Of a stretch of 9,074 bases of DNA, positions 1 through 6,036 are shown one piece after another (position 1 is the stretch's first letter; every line of letters begins with the position of its first letter). A program made the translations under genes and the position numbers. The stretch lies in NCBI GenBank assembly GCA_023428885.1, contig JAEYWQ010000204.1, forward strand, positions 1 to 9,074, read 5' to 3'. This DNA comes from Bacillota bacterium (lineage in GTDB: Bacteria > Bacillota > Clostridia > Lachnospirales > Lachnospiraceae). Below the pieces are notes generated by a model that ran no database searches, was not told the DNA's origin, and worked only from the letters and a program-made list of their open reading frames with translations.

Positions 1-54
1 ATAGGTGATTGTGGTATCAGCGATACTTTTTTTACGGAAATGTTTCTTCTTCAT
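1..54 (-). CDS. MalG-like maltodextrin ABC permease, N-terminal fragment (partial)
   Basis: Only the first 18 codons are in the window (MKKKHFRKKSIADTTITY); the gene continues past the left edge. The ATG (54-52) overlaps the TGA of the upstream permease gene as ATGA, and an AGAAGGAGG ribosome binding site sits about 10 nt upstream inside that gene, so the two are probably translationally coupled. The short, Lys/Arg-rich cytoplasmic N-terminus fits a MalG/MdxG-type inner permease subunit, and a MalG partner normally follows MalF directly. The visible residues alone do not prove the family; the assignment rests mainly on context. It would pair with the MalF-like protein to form the membrane channel for maltodextrin import. 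Confidence 0.7.
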   Translation of the reverse strand, partial: MKKKHFRKKSIADTTITY

Positions 55-1376
55 CGGAACGTATCCTCCTTCTGAAAGGCTGCACTCTTCACATAAACAG
101 CAAGTGAGAAAATTGAAGTAATGATAAAGATAATCAAGCTAACCGCTGCTCCTATGGCATAGTAGTTATTGTCGATGGATAAATTATAGAGCCAGTTAAT
201 CAAGAGGTCTGTATCACTGGCCAGGAAATATCCATCCATATACAAACCACCTCGTAAGAAATAGAATACTCCAAAGTTGTTGAAGTTACCTATGAAACTT
301 GTGATTAATACTGGAGTCGTGGAAAATATAACGAATGGTAAGGTAATACTCTTAAACTGCTTCCATTTGGAGGCACCATCAATACTTGCTGCCTCATAGA
401 GGTCTGTATTCATATTGGATAGTATTCCTGTAGCGAGTAACATGGATGTTGGAATACAGATCCAGGCGTTGACAAATATACCTATGAGTTTTGCTTTGAT
501 TCCAGCATCGATATCCAAAAAGCCGATTGCATTCCCACCTGCTTGCGTTATATAGTGATTAATTGGACCACCATAAGAGAACATAAACTTAAATGCAAGT
601 AAGGTTATAAATCCAGGAACTGCATAGGATAGGATTGGAAAGGCTCTCCAGAAACGCTTACCCTTGACACATTTCTTATTTAGCAAAAGTGCTAAGCCTA
701 AACCTCCAAAATAATTTAGAAAGGTAGCTGCAAGAGCCCATATAATGTTCCAAGATAGAATCCTAAAGAAGGTATCTTTGATCTGTCCCAGAGACAATAT
801 TTTCTTATAATTCTCTAGACCGATCCAATCAATAAGCTTTGGTGGTACAATATCACCTCCATAATTGGTAAAGGAGATGATAATCATGAATATAATCGGG
901 ACTAGGTTAATAATGAGTACACCTGCAATAGGTACCATTAGTGCTGTTATGTAGAACTTACGATCCACAAATATCTGAACCGCTTTGCCAAAAGAAAGCA
1001 AGTGTTTTCCTTGACTCACTTTCTTTTCCGTAGTTAATATATCCCGGATATTGGAGGCATATAAAAGAAGAAAACCTATGATAAATAGGAAGGCTATTAA
1101 TCCGCGTAACATCATGATGACCGAATCGTCACCTTGCCTGCCAAGCCAAGGATCTGCCTCAGTCGTTCCCAGGGTAAAAAAGCCTGCGATATCGCCAAAT
1201 CCAAAGATAATCATATAGGAAAGCATGCCTACAAATGCCAGGAAATACAGGAAGCCTTTCAACCATTGCTTATACATCATTTGCCCTGTTCCCATGATAC
1301 ACAGGGAGGCTTTTACAGGAAAGGAGGAATGAAGAAGGACCTCTTTCATGTTGTTTAAGATATGTTTTATACTCAT
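51..1376 (-). CDS. malF: MalF/MdxF-like maltodextrin ABC transporter permease
   Basis: Membrane permease subunit of a CUT1-type oligosaccharide ABC importer, 441 aa. The EAA loop that docks onto the ATPase is clear at about residues 328-347 (EAASIDGASKWKQFKSITLP). Hydrophobic segments are seen near residues 41-60, 84-106, 142-168, 210-233, 248-268, 295-318, 348-368 and 407-428, so about eight membrane spans. The first about 130 residues, with two spans and a GTGQMMYKQWLKG motif, precede the core six-span permease; this extended N-terminus and the length fit MalF/MdxF-type proteins better than ordinary sugar permeases of about 300 aa. The start follows the substrate-binding protein stop by 18 nt, a gap that contains a purine-rich AAAGGATAGG ribosome binding site. 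The stop overlaps the next permease start. The substrate (maltodextrins) is inferred from the neighbouring glucan hydrolase and glycan-binding lipoprotein. Confidence 0.93.
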   Translation of the reverse strand: MSIKHILNNMKEVLLHSSFPVKASLCIMGTGQMMYKQWLKGFLYFLAFVGMLSYMIIFGFGDIAGFFTLGTTEADPWLGRQGDDSVIMMLRGLIAFLFIIGFLLLYASNIRDILTTEKKVSQGKHLLSFGKAVQIFVDRKFYITALMVPIAGVLIINLVPIIFMIIISFTNYGGDIVPPKLIDWIGLENYKKILSLGQIKDTFFRILSWNIIWALAATFLNYFGGLGLALLLNKKCVKGKRFWRAFPILSYAVPGFITLLAFKFMFSYGGPINHYITQAGGNAIGFLDIDAGIKAKLIGIFVNAWICIPTSMLLATGILSNMNTDLYEAASIDGASKWKQFKSITLPFVIFSTTPVLITSFIGNFNNFGVFYFLRGGLYMDGYFLASDTDLLINWLYNLSIDNNYYAIGAAVSLIIFIITSIFSLAVYVKSAAFQKEDTFR

Positions 1377-1394
1377 AGCTTCCTATCCTTTCTA

Positions 1395-2894
1395 TCATTT
1401 GGATAACGTATAAATTGCATCATAGATATTCTTATCGATTGTCTCTAGAGCAGCTTGAAAATCTTCTTTGGTCACATACTTCTCAGTTTCACCATTGATC
1501 TTTCGGAATGCATCCTTAGCCACATCTGCTAAGATTGTCTCCCCAGGTGTCCAGATTTGATCCACTGCCTTAATTGATGGCATAAGATAGATTCTTCCTG
1601 CTGCAAGACTTGCAAAAATCGTATCACTTACTCCACCCACTTCTTTTGCAACATCTTCTCTTACAGGAGCAATTCCAAGTATATCTGCTCTGGTCTTGAT
1701 CATATCATAGCCAGTTGCAAAGTTTACAAATTCGATGCACTCTTCTCTGTATTTTGTATAGGAACTGATTCCATAACCATTTACACCACCCATAACAACC
1801 GTATTCACAAAATCATTTTCGCTCATGCTGCTAGCATCCTTAGATAAATCTCCATCCGCTGGGAATTTGCCTGGAAGCTCAATCATCTTTAGATTTTCAA
1901 CCGCCTTTGCCTTAGCTTCCTCTGCACTTAAGCCCTCAGCCTCATAGGAAAGAGCAAGTTTGTCAATAAATAAGGTGTAGGTATCTGGGGTAGATACGGT
2001 ACAAAAATAAGTGCCATTTGCAAGCTTTTCATAACGATTTCTTATGATGGTATCATCAATACAGCCTTCGTTCATCAGACCTGCCATCTGTTTTATAGCA
2101 TTGAGTCCATTCGCTGCATTCCCTCCATGGAAACCGATATCTTCAGGATTTAAGGATCCATCTGCATTCTCACCAAACACATAGGCACCATAGGAGAACA
2201 AGAACTCGGAGGTAAGATACACATTATAAAGTGAAAGCATAAAGCCATATTGACTGTCTTTATTGGCGCTGCTATCAGTATCTCTTAACAGTTTAGAATA
2301 AGCGTATAAATCATTCCAGTTTTCAAAGAAATCTGCTACTTTATTCTGGTTCTTATCCCAGCTAGTTTCCCAATCCGCAGGCATCTTATCTTCTCGGTAA
2401 AAGAGCATTGGCTCTTGAATATTCACAGGAATGCCACAGTAATAGGTGTTACCATCTAGCACAAGTTTGAAAGCATCCCAGGCCTCCTGTGGAACGGATT
2501 CATACAGCTCGAACTCTTCAATTGTCAGAGGAATGATATGTTTATCCTCCGCATAAGTCATTAACTTATCATTGGCCTGATACAATACATCTGGTCCATA
2601 GCCATAAGGTCCATTGGCTGCAAGGTCCGTATACTCTTCCATATTAGCATCTACTGCCTGTATTCCTTTATCTTTGTATGCTTCGTTAAAAGCTTTTAAT
2701 AATTCATCTAAATATCCTTTGGATTTGGCTGTATCATTTTCAAGAATTTGAAGTACTACAGTCTTGTTTGATCCTAAGCTTTCTACACTTTCTTTGCTTT
2801 CTTTGCTTTCTTTACTACTACAGCCTGTAAAAGAACACAACATACTTATGATGAGACCAAATGATATCGCACGCTTTACATTTCTTCTTAGCAT
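1395..2894 (-). CDS. Extracellular maltodextrin/sugar-binding lipoprotein of ABC importer
   Basis: Solute-binding lipoprotein (499 aa from the chosen start) that should capture oligosaccharide outside the membrane and deliver it to the MalFG-type channel. The N-terminus is a lipoprotein signal peptide: MLRRNVKR, a hydrophobic stretch, then SFTGC with Cys25 as the likely lipidated residue (Phe at -3 is slightly unusual). A Ser/Lys/Glu linker (KES repeats, about residues 28-36) follows, then a family 1 binding-protein fold beginning VVLQILENDTAKSKGYLDELL and containing the typical GYGPDVLYQANDKL segment. ATG 2894 is preferred over an in-frame ATG at 2942: it has GGAG 7 nt upstream and puts the signal peptide at the terminus, while the upstream ATG lacks a binding site and lies inside a hairpin. 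At 499 aa it is longer than MalE or MdxE (about 400 aa), so a larger oligosaccharide ligand is possible but unproven. Confidence 0.9.
   Translation of the reverse strand: MLRRNVKRAISFGLIISMLCSFTGCSSKESKESKESVESLGSNKTVVLQILENDTAKSKGYLDELLKAFNEAYKDKGIQAVDANMEEYTDLAANGPYGYGPDVLYQANDKLMTYAEDKHIIPLTIEEFELYESVPQEAWDAFKLVLDGNTYYCGIPVNIQEPMLFYREDKMPADWETSWDKNQNKVADFFENWNDLYAYSKLLRDTDSSANKDSQYGFMLSLYNVYLTSEFLFSYGAYVFGENADGSLNPEDIGFHGGNAANGLNAIKQMAGLMNEGCIDDTIIRNRYEKLANGTYFCTVSTPDTYTLFIDKLALSYEAEGLSAEEAKAKAVENLKMIELPGKFPADGDLSKDASSMSENDFVNTVVMGGVNGYGISSYTKYREECIEFVNFATGYDMIKTRADILGIAPVREDVAKEVGGVSDTIFASLAAGRIYLMPSIKAVDQIWTPGETILADVAKDAFRKINGETEKYVTKEDFQAALETIDKNIYDAIYTLSK
2788..2814 (-). repeat. Three tandem 9-bp units encoding Lys-Glu-Ser repeats
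   Basis: On the plus strand ctttctttg occurs at 2788-2796 and 2797-2805, followed by ctttcttta at 2806-2814. The unit is a multiple of three, so copy-number change would lengthen or shorten the linker without a frameshift. It encodes the Ser/Lys/Glu spacer between the lipid-anchored cysteine and the folded binding protein. Confidence 0.8.
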
Positions 2895-2901
2895 ATAAAA
2901 T

Positions 2902-2905
2902 CTCC
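2902..2905 (-). promoter_or_regulatory. Ribosome binding site deciding the start of the sugar-binding lipoprotein
   Basis: GGAG on the minus strand lies 7 nt before the ATG at 2894. No comparable purine motif precedes the longer in-frame start at 2942, so this site supports the shorter protein. Confidence 0.65.
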
Positions 2906-2920
2906 ATTCTTCCGATTTAA

Positions 2921-2944
2921 GTGTGAAAATCTCATTTTTCACAC
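2921..2944 (-). other. Intercistronic hairpin upstream of the sugar-binding lipoprotein gene
   Basis: A perfect 9-bp inverted repeat (gtgtgaaaa at 2921-2929, ttttcacac at 2936-2944) with a 6-nt loop lies in the gap between the glucan hydrolase stop and the lipoprotein ATG. On the minus strand it is not followed by a U-run, so it does not look like an intrinsic terminator. An 8-bp direct repeat (cgatttaa, 2913-2920 and 2961-2968) brackets it. Such hairpins often block 3'-5' decay or mark a processing point ahead of a highly expressed binding-protein cistron; that role is inference here. Confidence 0.5.
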
Positions 2945-2969
2945 TATGCCAGTTATAACACGATTTAAC

Positions 2970-4658
2970 TTATGAATCACTTCCTGCATAGTAGGAGCCA
3001 TTCAGATAAATATGGTGACTAAATCCCCCTATTTCTCGCTTGTCAACCCTTGCCAGCTGATCTGTGTTATTGATATACAGTTCTATAAGGGTTTCCTCAG
3101 TCTGAATCTTTATGATAAACACATCATCTTCTGAATAAACTTTAGTTGTTCCCTCAGCAAAGCATACTTGTTGTCTTAATTGTGAGAGTTTCTTTAGGTG
3201 AATAGCAACATTATTCTGGCTGTCTCGTACCTTCTCCCAATCCATACATCTTCGGCAGTCTGGATCATAGCCTCCTGCTGTTAAAGTTTCAGTTCCGTAA
3301 AAGATACAAGGTGCTCCTGGGAATAGATACAAGGTAGAAAGTGCCGCCATCATCTTTTCTTTATTTTCACCTACCTCACTAAAGAATCTGTGAGTATCAT
3401 GGCTATCTAATAGATTTAACATCATGTGATTCACTGTGTCACTGTTTCTCATCAGTATATCATTGAGTTTATAGGAAAACTGCTTAGCATCCATTGCTCC
3501 AGTCGCAAAATAATCCAAACATCCTTTGGTAAATGCATAATTCATGATACTATCATATTGATCCCCACGAAGATTCGAGTATGCATCGTGCCAATTCTCT
3601 CCAATGATAACTGCATCCTGATCTGCTTTCTTAACTGCCTTTCTAAAATTCCTCCAAAAATCATGGCTTACTTCATCAGAAACATCCAGTCTCCACCCAT
3701 CGATATGGTATTCATTGATGTAATAACAAGCAATATCAATCAGGAACTTCTGAACTTCTTCGTTGGAGGTATTAAATTTTGGCATATAACTGCAGGAGGC
3801 AAAGGTCTCGTAATTTTGTTTACTCTTATCTGGTCGATCACCATAGATAATAAACCAATCATAGTACTTAGAATCTCTCCCCTTCTCTACTACATCTTGA
3901 AATTCCATCATGGAATCACTACAGTGGTTAAATACTGCATCAAGGACAATTCTCATGTCCATGCTGTGTGCTCGAGTGATTAATTCTTTTAGATCCTCGC
4001 TGCTGCCAAAGTGTTCATCCACTTTTTTATAATTGCTAATATCATACTTATGATTGGATATTGACTCAAATATTGGTGTCAGATAGATGGTATTTGCTCC
4101 TAAGCCTTTTATGTAGTCCAGCTTTTGTGTGATACCCTTTAAGTCACCACCTGCAAATGTCTTAGGTTTAGGTATCTCTCCCCACTTACAGTTAATATAG
4201 GAAATGTCTTTTTCATGATCCCCCTGATAGAAGCGATCCACAAAAATTTCATAAAAAATAGCCTTTTTCATCCATTCAACACTTTCCATTATATCAACTT
4301 TATTGATATATGGGTACTGAAAAAAGTTATAATAGCCTTTTGTAAAATCATAAGTCTCGGTAATTCCATCTTCAGAAAAATAATAGTTGCTCTCACCATC
4401 ATTTACATAAAACACATAACCAAGTCTAGTATCTTTTAAGTCAAGCTTTATCGTAAAGTAATCAAACAATCCGCTAGTATTGCTTTTCGTCATTTCTTTC
4501 TTGAGCTGCTTTTCACCGATTACATACTTATTTTCATATATGACGGATGCTGTTTTGATGTCATCTTTTGCAGTTCGAAGTCTCAACACAATTTCATGCT
4601 GCGAGACTGGAAAGCAATAAGAAGAATCAACGATATGTTGGATTGCGTGTCTGTTCAT
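2970..4658 (-). CDS. Cytoplasmic GH13 neopullulanase/cyclomaltodextrinase/maltogenic amylase-type hydrolase
   Basis: Alpha-glucan hydrolase (562 aa) that should cleave imported maltodextrins, cyclodextrins or pullulan fragments to short sugars. An N-terminal beta-sandwich-like region (about 1-120) fits the CBM34-type domain of the neopullulanase subfamily (GH13_20). The catalytic barrel starts near residue 130 (AIFYEIFVDRFYQGD). The conserved regions are visible: region I DAVFNH at 240-245; region II GWRLDV with nucleophile Asp325; region III GENWHD with acid/base Glu354; region IV LLDSHDT with Asp421. All three catalytic residues are present. A C-terminal domain covers about 480-562. There is no signal peptide, so it is cytoplasmic and acts after import, as proposed for B. 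subtilis YvdF. The start has GAGG 6 nt upstream. It lies 102 nt after the surface lipoprotein gene and 75 nt before the binding-protein ATG. Exact specificity cannot be read from sequence. Confidence 0.93.
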   Translation of the reverse strand: MNRHAIQHIVDSSYCFPVSQHEIVLRLRTAKDDIKTASVIYENKYVIGEKQLKKEMTKSNTSGLFDYFTIKLDLKDTRLGYVFYVNDGESNYYFSEDGITETYDFTKGYYNFFQYPYINKVDIMESVEWMKKAIFYEIFVDRFYQGDHEKDISYINCKWGEIPKPKTFAGGDLKGITQKLDYIKGLGANTIYLTPIFESISNHKYDISNYKKVDEHFGSSEDLKELITRAHSMDMRIVLDAVFNHCSDSMMEFQDVVEKGRDSKYYDWFIIYGDRPDKSKQNYETFASCSYMPKFNTSNEEVQKFLIDIACYYINEYHIDGWRLDVSDEVSHDFWRNFRKAVKKADQDAVIIGENWHDAYSNLRGDQYDSIMNYAFTKGCLDYFATGAMDAKQFSYKLNDILMRNSDTVNHMMLNLLDSHDTHRFFSEVGENKEKMMAALSTLYLFPGAPCIFYGTETLTAGGYDPDCRRCMDWEKVRDSQNNVAIHLKKLSQLRQQVCFAEGTTKVYSEDDVFIIKIQTEETLIELYINNTDQLARVDKREIGGFSHHIYLNGSYYAGSDS

Positions 4659-4693
4659 AGTAACCTCTTTCTAGTTCAACTTTTATAGTGATT

Positions 4694-4747
4694 TAGAGTG
4701 TCAAAAGCCACAGTGTAATCTGACGAAACTTGGAATTTGACACTCTA
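4694..4747 (-). other. Long intercistronic hairpin between surface lipoprotein and glucan hydrolase genes
   Basis: A perfect 12-bp inverted repeat (tagagtgtcaaa at 4694-4705 and tttgacactcta at 4736-4747) encloses 30 nt; after a 2x2 internal bulge a further cca/tgg pairing (4708-4710 with 4731-4733) can extend the stem. It starts 14 nt after the lipoprotein stop on the minus strand. The sequence following the stem (TAAATCACTATAAAAG) has no U-run, so it is unlikely to be an efficient intrinsic terminator. The likely role is protection of the upstream lipoprotein message or partial attenuation, giving more lipoprotein than enzyme; this is inference. Confidence 0.6.
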
Positions 4748-4760
4748 TTCTATTCTTTTC

Positions 4761-5870
4761 TTATTTTGTAATTGTCACAGTCTGGGCTACAGCATCAACA
4801 AGGAACGTATAGCTTCCATCGCTAGCTAACTTAATGTTGTTACCTGTTGCGCTTAACAGACCAAGAGATGCTTCATCGACTACATTAGGTTCCTTGATTA
4901 CAATTCCAGTATCTGTTCCATTATCCATTACCATAAAGCAAAGTTCAGTATCAGCTGCTAAATCCATTGTAATGGAGAATGTATCTGTACCTTCGATTCT
5001 GCTAAGTTCTTTCACCTCAGACCAATCTGCAACCCAACTTCCCTTGATACTGATGCCAGTGCTTTCAGATACTACGTAAGGTGCTTCTTCAACTACTTCT
5101 GGAGTTGTTACAGGGTCACCGTTTCTAACAATCGTCATTGTATCCTGAATGGAGTTGTCTGGGTCTGTGGTAAGTGTAATTGTGTAATTACCATCTACCT
5201 TTACATTCACGTTGGCTGTATTGGCAGAACCACCAAGTCCACCGCCATTTTCCATCTGTGTTGCATCGATTGTTGTAAAGGCACCATATCCTTTTTGACC
5301 ATCCCATTGCCAGTCATGAACGATTTGGAACTGATCTCCTGCAAACAAATCAAGAGTAATTGCAAACTCATTGGTTGCATTACCAGTTGGGTTCAACTTC
5401 ACTGATCCTTTTACAGTATCATCAGCTTTACTATCTGCCCAATTACTACTCTTTAAGATACCTTTTTCAGAGCTTCCTGCTATGTACCAAACTCTAGTGT
5501 CCTCAGACACCTTTGTGGATTTAAAACTACCATACAAGGTGGTATCCTTTTCAAAAGTCACAGTTGGTAAATCCTTTTTACTAGATGCAAGGAAGGTTGG
5601 AGTCTCAAACCATCCAAGAAATTCGGTATCTGCAACCGTTTCAAAGGATGAATATTGGTCAGCTGTCAGCGTTGCATTCTCTTTAACTGTTGCTGTCCCA
5701 AGGGTAGCATCCCCATTCATAAATGTGATTGTATAATTCACATTTTCTTTTACATTATCTTGCACTGTTTCTTTCTCTTTTTCTTTGCTAGCACAAGCAG
5801 CCAGTGTTGCGACGAATAAAACACTCATTGTCAACATAAGAACGAATTTCTTAATCTTATTTTTCATCAT
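4761..5870 (-). CDS. Surface lipoprotein with InlB-like repeat and predicted starch-binding modules
   Basis: 369-aa secreted lipoprotein with no catalytic motifs. The signal peptide is MMKNKIKKF plus a hydrophobic core, with a clear lipobox LAAC (Cys26), then a Lys/Glu-rich linker. Residues about 45-117 resemble an InlB B-repeat/Flg_new module (ITFMNGD..., FLGWFETPTF, TLYGSF). Residues about 125-252 (VWYIAGSS..., NEFAITLDLFAGDQFQI, W187/W189, GGGLGG, NYTITLTTDPD) and about 263-369 (ISIKGSWVADW, DGSYTFLVDAVAQTVTI) look like two beta-sandwich modules of the CBM26/SusE-SusF starch-binding kind. The proposed role is to hold starch or maltodextrin at the cell surface and feed the ABC importer; this is inferred from domain resemblance and position as first gene of the operon. 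AGGAGG at 5876-5881 gives strong initiation at ATG 5870 (ATG 5867 is an equally possible start). It is transcribed from the promoter at 5921-5949 under operator control. Confidence 0.75.
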   Translation of the reverse strand: MMKNKIKKFVLMLTMSVLFVATLAACASKEKEKETVQDNVKENVNYTITFMNGDATLGTATVKENATLTADQYSSFETVADTEFLGWFETPTFLASSKKDLPTVTFEKDTTLYGSFKSTKVSEDTRVWYIAGSSEKGILKSSNWADSKADDTVKGSVKLNPTGNATNEFAITLDLFAGDQFQIVHDWQWDGQKGYGAFTTIDATQMENGGGLGGSANTANVNVKVDGNYTITLTTDPDNSIQDTMTIVRNGDPVTTPEVVEEAPYVVSESTGISIKGSWVADWSEVKELSRIEGTDTFSITMDLAADTELCFMVMDNGTDTGIVIKEPNVVDEASLGLLSATGNNIKLASDGSYTFLVDAVAQTVTITK

Positions 5871-5882
5871 AAAACCCTCCTA

Positions 5883-5925
5883 AATATTTACTTAACCGTT
5901 TAACTTAATCGGTTAAGTAAATATT
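5883..5925. promoter_or_regulatory. Tandem overlapping LacI-type operators in a 43-bp perfect inverted repeat
   Basis: Arms of 16 bp (5883-5898 and 5910-5925) are perfectly complementary around an 11-bp spacer. Within it are two pseudopalindromes with the central CG typical of LacI-family sites: ACTTAACCGTTTAACT (5890-5905) and ACTTAATCGGTTAAGT (5903-5918), centres 13 bp apart. The right arm overlaps the leftward -10 box and predicted start (about 5914), so a bound repressor would block the operon promoter. Because transcription should begin inside the right arm, the full RNA hairpin would not form in the operon mRNA, which favours a DNA-level operator. The regulator encoded next door is the obvious ligand. 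Confidence 0.82.
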
Positions 5926-5949
5926 ATCACCTATAATTTACCTTGTCAA
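5921..5949 (-). promoter_or_regulatory. Sigma-A promoter of the maltodextrin operon
   Basis: On the minus strand a consensus -35 TTGACA (5949-5944) is followed by a 17-bp spacer and TAATAT as -10 (5926-5921), predicting a start near 5914 and a 5' leader of about 44 nt before the lipoprotein ATG. The near-consensus elements suggest a strong promoter that needs repression, which fits the operator overlapping its -10 box. Confidence 0.82.
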
Positions 5950-5956
5950 TAGTTAC

Positions 5957-5985
5957 TTGACTTTTTTTTATACAATCGGTAATAT
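5957..5985 (+). promoter_or_regulatory. Sigma-A promoter of the lacI-family regulator gene
   Basis: TTGACT (5957-5962), a 17-bp spacer and TAATAT (5980-5985) predict a start near 5992 and a leader of about 45 nt. Its -35 box is 7 bp from the -35 box of the leftward operon promoter, forming a back-to-back divergent pair. Confidence 0.72.
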
Positions 5986-5997
5986 ACAGATAAGAAC

Positions 5998-6013
5998 ACT
6001 TATACGGTTAACT
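5998..6013. promoter_or_regulatory. Third LacI-type operator, autoregulatory
   Basis: ACTTATACGGTTAACT matches the shared pattern ACTTAAyCGkTTAAsT of the two operon operators at nearly every position, with the same central CG. It lies at about +7 to +22 from the predicted start of the regulator gene, where a bound repressor would act as a roadblock. Autoregulation is inferred. Confidence 0.68.
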
Positions 6014-6036
6014 AAAATGAAAACAGAGGTTAAAGC

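Noticed and set aside
1134..1358. Plus-strand open frame of 74 codons opposite the start of the MalF-like gene
   Set aside because: It is antisense to the membrane-spanning N-terminus of the permease, with no initiation signal or known motif.
3426..3983. Plus-strand open frame of 185 codons inside the glucan hydrolase gene
   Set aside because: It lies wholly opposite a GH13 gene with all catalytic motifs, has no ribosome binding site or recognisable domain, and is a shadow frame.
4681..4741. TTGACA followed by TATAAA on the minus strand as an internal promoter for the glucan hydrolase gene
   Set aside because: The spacing is only 11 bp, far below the 16-18 bp needed, and the TTGACA is part of the hairpin arm.
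4694..4747. Intrinsic terminator splitting the operon after the lipoprotein gene
   Set aside because: The stem is AT-leaning and no U-run follows on the minus strand, so full termination is unlikely; it is kept as a stability or attenuation element.
5371..5736. Plus-strand open frame of 121 codons opposite the surface lipoprotein gene
   Set aside because: The minus-strand gene has a signal peptide, lipobox, strong ribosome binding site and promoter; the opposite frame has none of these.
5883..5925. The 43-bp inverted repeat read as an RNA hairpin hiding the ribosome binding site
   Set aside because: The predicted operon start near 5914 is inside the right arm, so the mRNA would carry only part of the repeat. 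The central-CG operators fit DNA binding better. A start farther upstream would reopen this.
5970..5985. A fourth operator centred on the CG at 5977-5978 over the regulator promoter
   Set aside because: Only about 10 of 16 positions match and the outer half-sites are lost, which is weak in AT-rich DNA.
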